Shown: positions 1-5,583, numbered from the stretch's first letter. The stretch is 5,583 bases of DNA from Anaerolineaceae bacterium (GCA_012514775.1 JAAYZQ010000018.1:1-5583), one strand, 5' to 3'. Numbers and translations: made by a program. The notes: generated by a model from the sequence alone, not told the origin.

Positions 1-158
1 CTGCGCGCCTGCCCCGACAAGTCGGGGGCTCCAGAGCCGTCCGCATCCCGGACTCCCCGACTTGTCGGGGGCCAGGCCGTCGTCTCTGCGCGCCTGCCCC
101 GACAAGTCGGGGGCTCCAGAGCCGTCCGCATCCCGGACTCCCCGACTTGTCGGGGGCC
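1..158. repeat. Intergenic tandem repeat of alternating palindromes (85-bp period)
   Basis: Bases 1-73 recur exactly at 86-158, giving a period of 85. Each period holds two 16-nt near-palindromes, CCCCGACAAGTCGGGG (12-27 and 97-112) and its exact reverse complement CCCCGACTTGTCGGGG (55-70 and 140-155). The four arms start at 12, 55, 97 and 140, so they alternate in orientation every 42-43 nt. Each arm can fold on itself, and neighbouring arms can pair with each other to form a longer stem-loop. The two kinds of spacer share a GCCGTC core, which suggests an older unit of about 42 nt. The second copy diverges after 158. The first begins at the window edge, so the array may continue to the left. 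No protein-coding signal is seen. It resembles REP/BIME-like intergenic repeats in style; whether it belongs to a known family cannot be judged from here. Confidence 0.9.
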
Positions 159-189
159 GGGCGGTTTGCCGGGGTTGAGCATGGAGCCA

Positions 190-222
190 AAGAGAAAAGA
201 GCCATCCCCGTAGGGATGGCTC
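190..222 (-). terminator. Intrinsic terminator of the rplL operon end
   Basis: On the minus strand, 25 nt after the rplL stop codon, a perfect 10-bp stem (GAGCCATCCC at 222-213 with GGGATGGCTC at 208-199) closes a UACG tetraloop and runs into a pyrimidine tract, TTTTCTCTTT (198-189). C(UACG)G is a member of the very stable UNCG tetraloop class. The stem, loop and U-rich tail fit a rho-independent terminator that ends the ribosomal-protein transcript. No poly-U is present in the opposite direction, so it probably acts only on this strand. Confidence 0.93.
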
Positions 223-247
223 CAGCTCTCGCAGGTTGCGAAAAGGA

Positions 248-643
248 TCAGGCGACCTCGACGACGGCGTCCTGCTCCTTGAGAGCGTTGGCTGCCGACT
301 CGGCCTGGTCCTTCGGAACGCCTTCCAGCACCTTGACGGGGGCGCTGTCGACGAGCTCCTTGGCTTCCTTGAGGCCCAGGTCGGGGCGGAAGGTCCGCAC
401 GGTCTTGATGACCTGGATCTTCTTGGGACCGACGTCCTTGAGGGTCACGTCGAACTCGGTCTTTTCCTCTTCTTCCTCCGCCGCTTCGGCAGGGCCGGCA
501 GCGGCCATGGGCATGCCAGCCATGGCGACCGGGGCAGCCGCAGAGACGCCCCACTTTTCCTGGAGCATCTTGGAAAGCTCCGCGGCCTCGATGAGCGTGA
601 GCTCGTCGAGGGACTCGACCAATTTTTGCAGCTTGTCAGACAT
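248..643 (-). CDS. rplL: 50S ribosomal protein L7/L12
   Basis: L7/L12 is the mobile stalk protein of the large subunit. It is present as several dimers bound to L10 and recruits and stimulates the translational GTPases (EF-Tu, EF-G, IF2, RF3). The 131-residue product shows the standard layout: an N-terminal helical dimerisation domain (about 1-33, [20 protein letters not shown]), a flexible Ala/Met/Pro/Glu-rich hinge (about 34-60) ending in five glutamates, and a C-terminal factor-binding domain (about 61-131) with EKTEFDV and the hallmark [14 protein letters not shown]. The start is ATG at 643, with AGGAGG ten bases upstream. The gene lies 43 nt after rplJ and is followed by a terminator. 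The loop before LGLKEAK reads VRTFRPD, one residue longer than in E. coli L7/L12 (VRGATG). The family is certain. Confidence 0.98.
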   Translation of the reverse strand: MSDKLQKLVESLDELTLIEAAELSKMLQEKWGVSAAAPVAMAGMPMAAAGPAEAAEEEEEKTEFDVTLKDVGPKKIQVIKTVRTFRPDLGLKEAKELVDSAPVKVLEGVPKDQAESAANALKEQDAVVEVA

Positions 644-686
644 GAGAGATTATCCTCCTCGGTTTGTTTGTCTGTGTGGGCAGCAG

Positions 687-1220
687 CTATGCCGCCGCTT
701 CCTGCCCCTGCTCGGACCGGGCCCTCAACACCTGGGCCAGCTCGCGCATGGGGGCGGTGATGGTGCTCACCAGGGTGCTCATGGGCCCCTGGACCGTGCC
801 CAGCAACTGGGCCAGCAACACCTCCCGCGGCTGGAGGTCGGCCAGGGCGCGAACCTGTTCGGCGCCCACGAACTGGCCGCTCAGGATGGCCCCGCGCACT
901 TCCAGGATCTGCGTCTCCCGGGCAAAGTCCAGCAGCGTCTTGGCCACCGGCGACGAATCGCCATAGATAAAGCCAACGGCGATGGGCCCGTCCAGGCGGT
1001 CGGGGGGCACTTCGATGCCGCTTTGCTGGAGCGCGAGAGCAAAGAGCGAGTTCTTGACGACGTGAAAGACGCCGTTCTGTTCTCGCAGTCTCTGGCGGAG
1101 TTCAGTGATGCCCGACACACTCAGGCCTCGATAGTCCGCCAAGATCATGATGGGACTGCGGGACATCTTGTCCACATAGTCGGCCACCATCGATTCTTTC
1201 TTTTCTCTGCTAATTGCCAA
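687..1220 (-). CDS. rplJ: 50S ribosomal protein L10
   Basis: L10 anchors the L7/L12 dimers to 23S rRNA at the base of the stalk, and in many bacteria the L10-L12 complex represses its own mRNA. The 177-residue product has the L10 N-terminal rRNA-binding domain, with the conserved ADYRGLSVSGITELRQRLRE (28-47) and VVKNSLFALA (54-63). It ends in a long helical tail (about 130-177) of the kind that carries L12 dimers. The start codon is TTG at 1220: an in-frame TGA lies three codons upstream, AAGGAGG sits nine bases upstream (1230-1236), and the resulting N-terminus (MAISREKKESMVADYV) is typical of L10. The next in-frame Met is residue 11, which would cut into the conserved first helix. It is co-transcribed with rplL and preceded by an L10-type attenuator. 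Confidence 0.97.
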   Translation of the reverse strand: MAISREKKESMVADYVDKMSRSPIMILADYRGLSVSGITELRQRLREQNGVFHVVKNSLFALALQQSGIEVPPDRLDGPIAVGFIYGDSSPVAKTLLDFARETQILEVRGAILSGQFVGAEQVRALADLQPREVLLAQLLGTVQGPMSTLVSTITAPMRELAQVLRARSEQGQEAAA

Positions 1221-1229
1221 TCTTGCTCA

Positions 1230-1236
1230 CCTCCTT
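1230..1236 (-). promoter_or_regulatory. Ribosome binding site of rplJ (fixes a TTG start)
   Basis: AAGGAGG on the minus strand is nine bases before TTG. No ATG or GTG occurs in frame between the upstream TGA and this TTG, so the Shine-Dalgarno sequence decides in favour of the rare UUG initiator. Confidence 0.85.
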
Positions 1237-1260
1237 CGTCTTGGCTGCGCCTCGAGAGAC

Positions 1261-1297
1261 GAACAAAAAAGCCTTTGCGCTGCCGACGCAAAGGCTT
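1261..1297 (-). terminator. Intrinsic terminator (attenuator) in the rplJ leader
   Basis: The minus strand has an 11-bp perfect stem, AAGCCTTTGCG (1297-1287) with CGCAAAGGCTT (1279-1269). It closes a 7-nt loop, TCGGCAG (1286-1280), and continues into six T residues (1270-1265). It lies 44 nt upstream of the rplJ start and just downstream of an L10-leader motif. This is the arrangement of the L10 attenuator known in Bacillus subtilis, where L10(L12)4 promotes termination before rplJL. The loop is complementary to CTGCCGA (1343-1337) in the L10-binding element, which suggests communication between the two parts. A smaller hairpin, TTCGACCC (1321-1314) with GGGTC-C-GAA (1304-1296, one bulge), overlaps its base by two bases. 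Confidence 0.9.
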
Positions 1298-1395
1298 CGG
1301 ACCCTGTTTCTCGGGGTCGAATTTTATCCTCGTGCCTCGGCAGGCCTTGCAGTTTAAGCGCAGAAGCGCACCTGCTGTCTCGGGCGCTATTGAAT
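1298..1395 (-). promoter_or_regulatory. Ribosomal protein L10 leader (autoregulatory RNA element)
   Basis: Between rplA and rplJ the transcript carries AGACAGCAGGTG (1380-1369), a small hairpin GCGC-TTCT-GCGC (1368-1357), TTAAAC, and CCTGCCGAGGCAC (1344-1332). The pairing of GCAGG with CCTGC around a small hairpin and a UUAA segment, followed by the CCGAGG strand, matches the conserved L10 leader motif of bacterial rplJ transcripts as I remember it. That motif imitates the L10 site on 23S rRNA. With the terminator at 1261-1297 it should lower rplJL expression when free L10-L12 accumulates. A covariance-model search with the Rfam L10 leader family would confirm it. Exact boundaries are approximate. 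Confidence 0.85.
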
Positions 1396-1401
1396 TGTCA
1401 A

Positions 1402-1416
1402 CGAGCAATCTGCTCG
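1402..1416 (-). other. Short hairpin just after rplA
   Basis: Two bases after the rplA stop codon the minus strand reads CGAGCA-GAT-TGCTCG, a 6-bp stem with a 3-base loop. It is followed by TTGACAATTC rather than by a U-tract, so it is not a standard terminator. It may mark the 3' boundary of rplA or be part of the long rplJ leader. Function unknown. Confidence 0.5.
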
Positions 1417-1418
1417 GG

Positions 1419-2132
1419 TTACACCGTCTTCATGGCAGTAGCCGCGGCCGGGTCTACGCGGATGCCCGGGCCCATGCTGCTGCACACGGTTACCTTGCGA
1501 ATGTACGTGCCCTTCAGCACCGCCGGCCGTGCCTTGACGATGGCTTCCATCACCGCGGTCATGTTCTCCGTCAGATCTTCGGGAGAAAAGCTGGTCTTGC
1601 CGATGGGCACATGAATGTTTGCCGTCTTGTCCACCCGGTACTCCACGCGACCCTGGCGGGTCTCCTGGATCACCCTGGGCAGATCCTCTTCGGCGACGAT
1701 GGTCCCTGCCTTGGGGCTGGGCATGAGGCCCCTGGGGCCCAGGACACGGCCCAGGCGGCCGACCTTGCGCATCATGGGCGGGGTGGCGATGGCCACGTCG
1801 AACTCTAACCATCCCTGGTTGACCTTCTCGACGAGATCGTCGCTCCCCACAAAGTCGGCGCCGGCCTCGCGGGCCAGCCTCTCGCCTTCGCCCTCGGCAA
1901 AGACCAGGATGCGGACCTGCTTGCCGGTTCCCTTGGGCAGGAGCACCACACCGCGCACCTGCTGGTCGGCGTGCCTGGGGTCCAGGCCCGTGCGCAGGTG
2001 CAGCTCGACGGTGGCGTCGAACTTGGTAAAATCGGTTTGCTTGGCCAGCGCCAGGGCCTCGGCCGGGTCATAGACCGTGCCGGGCTCTACGAGCTTGGCC
2101 GCTTCCTCGTACTTTTTTCCACGCTTTGGCAT
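1419..2132 (-). CDS. rplA: 50S ribosomal protein L1
   Basis: L1 forms the mobile L1 stalk of the 50S subunit, binds 23S rRNA near the E site and helps release deacylated tRNA. In many bacteria it also represses translation of the rplKA mRNA. The 237-residue product is of normal length and contains the conserved [20 protein letters not shown] (41-60), the domain-II core ending at [14 protein letters not shown] (131-144), and the C-terminal strand [20 protein letters not shown] (208-227). The start is ATG at 2132, preceded by GAGGAG at good distance. It follows rplK by 94 nt, a gap that contains a perfect 18-nt palindrome and a second hairpin. The rplJ leader follows it. Confidence 0.98.
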   Translation of the reverse strand: MPKRGKKYEEAAKLVEPGTVYDPAEALALAKQTDFTKFDATVELHLRTGLDPRHADQQVRGVVLLPKGTGKQVRILVFAEGEGERLAREAGADFVGSDDLVEKVNQGWLEFDVAIATPPMMRKVGRLGRVLGPRGLMPSPKAGTIVAEEDLPRVIQETRQGRVEYRVDKTANIHVPIGKTSFSPEDLTENMTAVMEAIVKARPAVLKGTYIRKVTVCSSMGPGIRVDPAAATAMKTV

Positions 2133-2155
2133 TGTTCTCTCCTCTGTGGTTCTAA

Positions 2156-2226
2156 AGGGGATGTTCCCCCTCCCACGTTTTGACCTCTGCTGCCCGGTCC
2201 TCCCCGCGGGGAGGAATGGACCAGAG
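2156..2226 (-). promoter_or_regulatory. Structured rplK-rplA intercistronic region
   Basis: The 94-nt gap between rplK and rplA is unusually structured. On the minus strand there is an 18-nt perfect palindrome, TCCTCCCCGCGGGGAGGA (2215-2198). It is flanked by CTCTG (2226-2222) and CAGAG (2189-2185), which could close a larger stem. A second hairpin follows, AGGGG-GAACAT-CCCCT (2171-2156), ending 23 nt before the rplA start. No U-tract follows either. L1 is known to bind a 23S-like site on its own mRNA in several bacteria, so this could be a regulatory site for L1; that assignment is inference only. Confidence 0.45.
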
Positions 2227-2652
2227 CTAGTCGACCACCTTGATGCCCATGCTGCGGGCCGTGCCCTCGATCATCTGCATGGCACTTTCCACGTCGTAGG
2301 CGTTCAGGTCCTTCATCTTTTGCTCGGCGATCTGGCGCACCTGCTGGCGGGTCACCGTGCCTGCCTGCCCGGACGCCACGTCCGAGGCGCCTTTGCCGAC
2401 GCCGGCGGCCTTCTTGAGAAGGTCCGTCGCCGGCGGGGTCTTCAGGTTAAAACGGAACGAGTTGTCCTGAAAGACCGTGATCTCGGCCGGGATGATGCTG
2501 CCGGTCAGGTGCGCGGTGCGGGCGTTGTATTCCTTGCAAAAAGCCATGATGTTGATGCCATGCTGGCCCAGGGCGGGACCGACGGGCGGCGCGGGTGTCG
2601 CCTTGCCCGCCGAGATTGCCAGCTTGACGATGGCTTTGACTTTTTTCGCCAT
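2227..2652 (-). CDS. rplK: 50S ribosomal protein L11
   Basis: L11 binds the GTPase-associated region of 23S rRNA at the base of the stalk. It takes part in factor-dependent GTP hydrolysis and, in many bacteria, in the stringent response; thiostrepton-type antibiotics bind at its interface with the rRNA. The 141-residue product is full length. It shows the N-terminal domain with the proline-rich [19 protein letters not shown] (18-36), the linker [20 protein letters not shown] (71-90), and the C-terminal rRNA-binding domain ending [20 protein letters not shown] (115-134). The start is ATG at 2652. Its ribosome binding site, AGGAGG, overlaps the nusG stop codon (TAGGAGG), so the two genes are likely translationally coupled. 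The gap to nusG is 8 nt. Confidence 0.98.
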   Translation of the reverse strand: MAKKVKAIVKLAISAGKATPAPPVGPALGQHGINIMAFCKEYNARTAHLTGSIIPAEITVFQDNSFRFNLKTPPATDLLKKAAGVGKGASDVASGQAGTVTRQQVRQIAEQKMKDLNAYDVESAMQMIEGTARSMGIKVVD

Positions 2653-2660
2653 GATTCCTC

Positions 2661-3455
2661 CTAGAGCTTTTCCACTTGCAAAAAGTCGAGTTCGACGGGA
2701 GTCTCACGGCCAAAGAAGGAAACCAGGATACGCACCTTGCCCTTGTCCGGATAGATCTCGTCTACTGAACCCACAAAATCCTCGAATGGCCCGTCGGCAA
2801 TGCGAACCTTCTGGCCGGGCCGGAATGAAACCTTGACCCGCGGCGTCTCGGCGCGCATGAGCTTCAAGATCTTGTCGACGTCGCGCTCCCGCAGGGGGGT
2901 GGGCCTGCGGACCGAACCGACAAAGCCCGTGACGCCCGGGGTGTTGCGCACGACGAACCACGAATCCTCGTCCATGGCCATATCGACGAGAATATAGCCC
3001 GGGAAGATGCGCCGCTCCACCGTCCGCCGCTGGCCGTCTTTCAGCTCGATCTCTTCTTCGGTGGGCACGACCACCTGAAAGATCTTGTCTTGCATCCCCA
3101 GCGACTCGATGCGGTGCTCCAGGTTCTTCTTGACCTTGTTTTCGTAGCCAGAGTAGCTGTGGACGACGTACCAATGGCGGCCCTGGGGCGAGATCTCTTC
3201 TTCGTCGCCCCCCTCGGCCTGGTCCAGGTCCTTGTCGCCGGTCAGCAGAACCAGCTCGCCTTCCTCGACGAGCTCGGGCAGCTCTTCCTCCTGCTCCTTG
3301 GCTTCCGGTTCTTCTGTGGGAGATTCGAGGTACGAGGCAAAGAGCCGCCGGGCGCGATCCTCCGGCGCCAGCGTTTCCTCGCCGGTGCCCTCTTCCTCAG
3401 GGGCCTCGGCTTCGATGGTCTCTTCTTCTGTAAGCTCGAATCGTTCCTCTTCCAT
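2661..3455 (-). CDS. nusG: Transcription termination/antitermination factor NusG with acidic N-terminal extension
   Basis: NusG binds the clamp of RNA polymerase, modulates pausing, and links polymerase to Rho or to ribosomal protein S10. The canonical part runs from [16 protein letters not shown] (93-108) through the NGN domain with [12 protein letters not shown] (148-159) and [10 protein letters not shown] (171-180), to the C-terminal KOW domain with [19 protein letters not shown] (211-229). The whole protein is 264 residues, against about 175-185 for a typical NusG. The first 92 residues are an extra region with 36 Asp/Glu and few basic residues, predicted disordered apart from a possible helix around 33-43. 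The start is ATG at 3455 with GGAG just upstream and only 9 nt from secE; no other Met occurs before residue 121. Acidic N-terminal extensions are also known in actinobacterial NusG. Their role here is unknown. Confidence 0.97.
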   Translation of the reverse strand: MEEERFELTEEETIEAEAPEEEGTGEETLAPEDRARRLFASYLESPTEEPEAKEQEEELPELVEEGELVLLTGDKDLDQAEGGDEEEISPQGRHWYVVHSYSGYENKVKKNLEHRIESLGMQDKIFQVVVPTEEEIELKDGQRRTVERRIFPGYILVDMAMDEDSWFVVRNTPGVTGFVGSVRRPTPLRERDVDKILKLMRAETPRVKVSFRPGQKVRIADGPFEDFVGSVDEIYPDKGKVRILVSFFGRETPVELDFLQVEKL

Positions 3456-3464
3456 ACCTCTCCG

Positions 3465-3704
3465 TTAGCCTCTCAACAGCAGGGCAAAGGCCGTCTGGAA
3501 TATATAGTCGAGAAGGCCCAGGACCAATGCCAGGAAGGTGGTGACCGCGGCGACGATGATGGTCAGGTTGACGGCCTCAGACCTGGTCGGCCAGGAAACC
3601 TTCCTCAGCTCGAACCAGGTCTCGCGCAAATACTCCACGATGCGGTTGTTTTGCAGCCTGTTTTCGGAAACAGTCCTCTTTTCCGGTACTGGTTTCGTCA
3701 CCAA
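3465..3704 (-). CDS. secE: Protein translocase subunit SecE
   Basis: SecE is the small essential subunit of the SecYEG channel in the cytoplasmic membrane, clamping the two halves of SecY. The product is 78-79 residues, the short single-span form usual outside gammaproteobacteria. A charged N-terminal tail (1-22) is followed by the amphipathic helix and hinge ETWFELRKVSWPTRSEA (28-44), which is the SecE signature. One transmembrane helix spans about residues 46-68. The start is not ATG: TTG at 3704 lies seven bases after AAGGAG (3712-3717), and GTG at 3701 lies ten bases after it. TTG has the better spacing, but the choice changes only one residue. secE follows tRNA-Trp by 81 nt and precedes nusG by 9 nt, the usual secE-nusG pairing. 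Confidence 0.96.
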   Translation of the reverse strand: MVTKPVPEKRTVSENRLQNNRIVEYLRETWFELRKVSWPTRSEAVNLTIIVAAVTTFLALVLGLLDYIFQTAFALLLRG

Positions 3705-3711
3705 TCGTCCG

Positions 3712-3717
3712 CTCCTT
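3712..3717 (-). promoter_or_regulatory. Ribosome binding site of secE (TTG or GTG start)
   Basis: AAGGAG on the minus strand sits seven bases before TTG (3704) and ten before GTG (3701). No ATG is available at this N-terminus, so secE must use a non-AUG initiator. Confidence 0.8.
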
Positions 3718-3735
3718 CTATCTGCTTCTTACACT

Positions 3736-3778
3736 GGAAGACACCGCCCCATCACCTTCTTATGAGACGGTGTCCTCC
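3736..3778 (-). other. 11-bp hairpin between tRNA-Trp and secE
   Basis: The minus-strand transcript can form GGAGGACACCG (3778-3768) paired with CGGTGTCTTCC (3746-3736), eleven pairs including one G-U, around a 21-nt loop. It begins seven bases after the tRNA-Trp 3' end and lies 31 nt before the secE start. No U-tract follows, so it is not a standard terminator. A role in separating the tRNA from the mRNA, or in protecting the new secE 5' end, is inferred from position. Confidence 0.7.
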
Positions 3779-3785
3779 CATCAGG

Positions 3786-3858
3786 CAGGCCAGGCAGGAA
3801 TCGAACCCGCAACCTACGGTTTTGGAGACCGTTGCTCTGCCAATTGAGCTACTGGCCT
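3786..3858 (-). tRNA. tRNA-Trp (anticodon CCA)
   Basis: A complete 73-nt cloverleaf. The acceptor stem is AGGCCAG/CTGGCCT with all seven pairs, the D-arm GCTC/GAGC, and the anticodon stem ACGGT/ACCGT with loop CTCCAAA (anticodon CCA at 3825-3823). The T-arm is GCGGG/CCTGC with TTCGATT, and the discriminator is G. CCA is not encoded (the next bases are CCT). The gene lies inside the protein operon between rpmG and secE, as in several bacterial lineages, and must be cut from a polycistronic RNA. Confidence 0.97.
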
Positions 3859-3868
3859 GTGTAACACC

Positions 3869-3938
3869 CCGGCATCTGGTCCAGCCCCCCGGCCTGGGAC
3901 GAAGCGGCCACAGTGGGGGCTGGACGTTTGAATGCCGG
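3869..3938 (-). other. Long 18-bp hairpin between rpmG and tRNA-Trp
   Basis: Five bases after the rpmG stop codon the minus strand reads CCGGCAT (3938-3932) and GTCCAGCCCCC (3925-3915). These pair with GGGGGCTGGAC (3889-3879) and ATGCCGG (3875-3869). The result is 11 plus 7 Watson-Crick pairs with an asymmetric internal loop and a 25-nt apical loop. The structure ends 10 nt before the tRNA-Trp 5' end. It has no U-tract, so an RNase III-type processing site, an mRNA 3'-end stabiliser or a rho-dependent end are all possible. Confidence 0.8.
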
Positions 3939-3943
3939 TATTG

Positions 3944-4108
3944 TTATTTCGTCTCCCGGTGCAGCGTGTGCGTCCGGCACCTCGGGCAGTACTTTTTCAG
4001 TTCCATGCGGTTCGGATCGTTGCGCCGGTTCTTGGCCGTCGTATAATTCCTCTCCTGGCACTGCGTGCAGGCCAGGGTCATCACGATGCGAATTGCCTTT
4101 TTGGCCAT
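3944..4108 (-). CDS. rpmG: 50S ribosomal protein L33 (zinc-binding form)
   Basis: L33 is a small protein near the E site of the large subunit. The product is 54 residues, the normal size, beginning [18 protein letters not shown] and containing [20 protein letters not shown] (19-38). It carries two CxxC pairs, Cys14/Cys17 and Cys41/Cys44, forming a zinc ribbon. This is therefore the zinc-dependent (C+) type; zinc-free paralogues exist in some bacteria but none is seen here. The start is ATG at 4108, 12 nt after the tuf stop codon. The best Shine-Dalgarno (GGAG) overlaps the tuf stop region and is rather distant (15 nt), so translational coupling to tuf is likely. A strong hairpin follows the stop. 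Confidence 0.96.
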   Translation of the reverse strand: MAKKAIRIVMTLACTQCQERNYTTAKNRRNDPNRMELKKYCPRCRTHTLHRETK

Positions 4109-4120
4109 TTGATTATCTCA

Positions 4121-5320
<1,200 letters not shown>

Positions 5321-5326
5321 CTGCAA

Positions 5327-5332
5327 CCTCCT
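5327..5332 (-). promoter_or_regulatory. Ribosome binding site of tuf
   Basis: A perfect AGGAGG on the minus strand is six bases before ATG (5320). It excludes the TTG two codons upstream, which begins immediately after the AGGAGG. Confidence 0.9.
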
Positions 5333-5378
5333 GATGACGCTGGTAATTCGCCTGACTTGGGCCTTGCTTCCCCAGACA

Positions 5379-5451
5379 AGCCCACGATGGGATTTGAACC
5401 CATGACCTCGCCCTTACCAAGGGAGTGCTCTGCCGACTGAGCTACGTAGGC
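5379..5451 (-). tRNA. tRNA-Thr (anticodon GGT)
   Basis: A 73-nt cloverleaf. The acceptor is GCCTACG/CGTGGGC (one U-G pair), the D-arm GCTC/GAGC, the anticodon loop TTGGTAA with GGT (5418-5416), the T-arm ATGGG/CCCAT with TTCAAAT, and the discriminator T. CCA is not encoded. The anticodon stem is CTCCC/GGGCG, so pair 28-42 is U-C (bases 5424 and 5410), a mismatch where GGGAG would give a perfect stem. A tRNA-Thr just upstream of tuf is a common arrangement. The other elements are intact, so it is probably functional. Confidence 0.95.
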
Positions 5452-5459
5452 GGGATATC

Positions 5460-5476
5460 ACAAGCTATGCGCTTGT
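5460..5476 (-). other. Small hairpin in the tRNA-Tyr/tRNA-Thr spacer
   Basis: Within the 29-nt spacer the minus strand reads ACAAGC-GCATA-GCTTGT, a 6-bp stem with a 5-base loop. It probably serves separation of the two tRNA precursors, which is an inference from position alone. Confidence 0.5.
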
Positions 5477-5480
5477 CGAG

Positions 5481-5563
5481 TGGGCCAGGTAGGACTCGAA
5501 CCTACGAAGGCTTCTGCCAGCGGATTTACAGTCCGCCCCCTTTGCCGCTCGGGACACTGACCC
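5481..5563 (-). tRNA. tRNA-Tyr (anticodon GTA)
   Basis: An 83-nt class II tRNA. The acceptor is GGGTCAG/CTGGCCC (one U-G pair) and the anticodon stem GCGGA/TCCGC with loop CTGTAAA (anticodon GTA at 5529-5527). A long variable arm, TGGCAGAAGCCTTC, is followed by the T-arm GTAGG/CCTAC with TTCGAGT, and the discriminator is A. The 3' CCA is not encoded. It is the first gene visible in this transcription unit; only 20 bases of its upstream region lie in the window, too few to show a promoter. Confidence 0.97.
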
Positions 5564-5583
5564 TTGTGAACGTGCGATGTCTC

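Noticed and set aside
1..158. A CRISPR-like reading of the left-edge repeats (16-nt repeats with 26-27-nt spacers)
   Set aside because: The spacers are themselves duplicated exactly (28-54 equals 113-139), the arms alternate between AA and TT centres, and no cas gene is present.
1373..1401. A possible promoter for rplJ, based on TTGACA at 1401-1396 on the minus strand
   Set aside because: At a 17-nt spacing the -10 position reads ACAGCA, a poor match, and it falls within the conserved L10-leader element. Read-through from rplA is the simpler explanation.
1145..1408. An 87-codon minus-strand frame across the rplA-rplJ gap
   Set aside because: It overlaps the L10 leader, the attenuator hairpin and the start of rplJ in a different frame. 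The RNA structure explains this stretch better than a peptide.
147..1808. A 553-codon open frame on the plus strand spanning rplL, rplJ and part of rplA
   Set aside because: It is antisense to three unmistakable ribosomal protein genes and to the L10 leader. Its translation is Ala/Arg/Gly/His-rich with no recognisable domain. It arises from GC-rich codon bias on the opposite strand.
3090..4046. A 318-codon plus-strand frame crossing nusG, secE, tRNA-Trp and rpmG
   Set aside because: It reads through a tRNA gene and antisense to four real genes; no domain can be seen.
5321..5326. TTG at 5326 as the tuf start, giving two extra residues
   Set aside because: It directly follows the AGGAGG with no spacer, whereas ATG at 5320 has the ideal spacing and the usual EF-Tu N-terminus.

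Overview
The window is a GC-rich bacterial chromosome segment. It carries a conserved housekeeping cluster for translation, transcription and secretion, with every gene on the minus strand. In transcription order (right to left) it reads tRNA-Tyr, tRNA-Thr, tuf (EF-Tu), rpmG (L33), tRNA-Trp, secE, nusG, rplK (L11), rplA (L1), rplJ (L10), rplL (L7/L12). The EF-Tu sequence and the tRNA-tuf-rpmG-tRNA-Trp-secE-nusG order look most like Chloroflexota (Anaerolineae-type) to me. That is a judgement from memory, not a search result. The NusG with a long acidic N-terminus and the GC-rich intergenic repeats do not contradict it.

Right part (5583-3944): two tRNA genes separated by a 29-nt spacer with a small hairpin, then tuf and rpmG, which are only 12 nt apart. 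Middle (3943-2661): tRNA-Trp sits inside the protein operon between two strong hairpins, followed by secE and nusG, 9 nt apart. Left part (2660-190): rplK and rplA, then a 197-nt leader before rplJ. That leader contains a recognisable L10-binding element and an intrinsic terminator, an autoregulatory attenuator for rplJL. The rplJ and rplL genes follow, and the unit ends at a strong intrinsic terminator with a UACG loop. The last 158 bases at the left edge are an intergenic tandem repeat built of alternating palindromes; the window edge cuts into it. rpoB/rpoC, which follow rplL in many bacteria, do not follow here within the 247 bases available.

The genes form one functional set: charged tRNAs and EF-Tu feed the ribosome, L33, L11, L1, L10 and L12 are 50S proteins (L11, L10 and L12 form the factor-binding stalk), NusG couples RNA polymerase to the ribosome, and SecE is the small subunit of the Sec translocon. 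No promoter is visible; it probably lies beyond the right edge.

I see no evidence of a previously undescribed system. The observations most worth checking are the alternating-palindrome repeat (1-158), the complementarity between the L10 leader and its terminator loop, the acidic extension of NusG, the hairpins flanking tRNA-Trp, and a mismatch in the tRNA-Thr anticodon stem. The long open frames on the plus strand are antisense shadows of these conserved genes.
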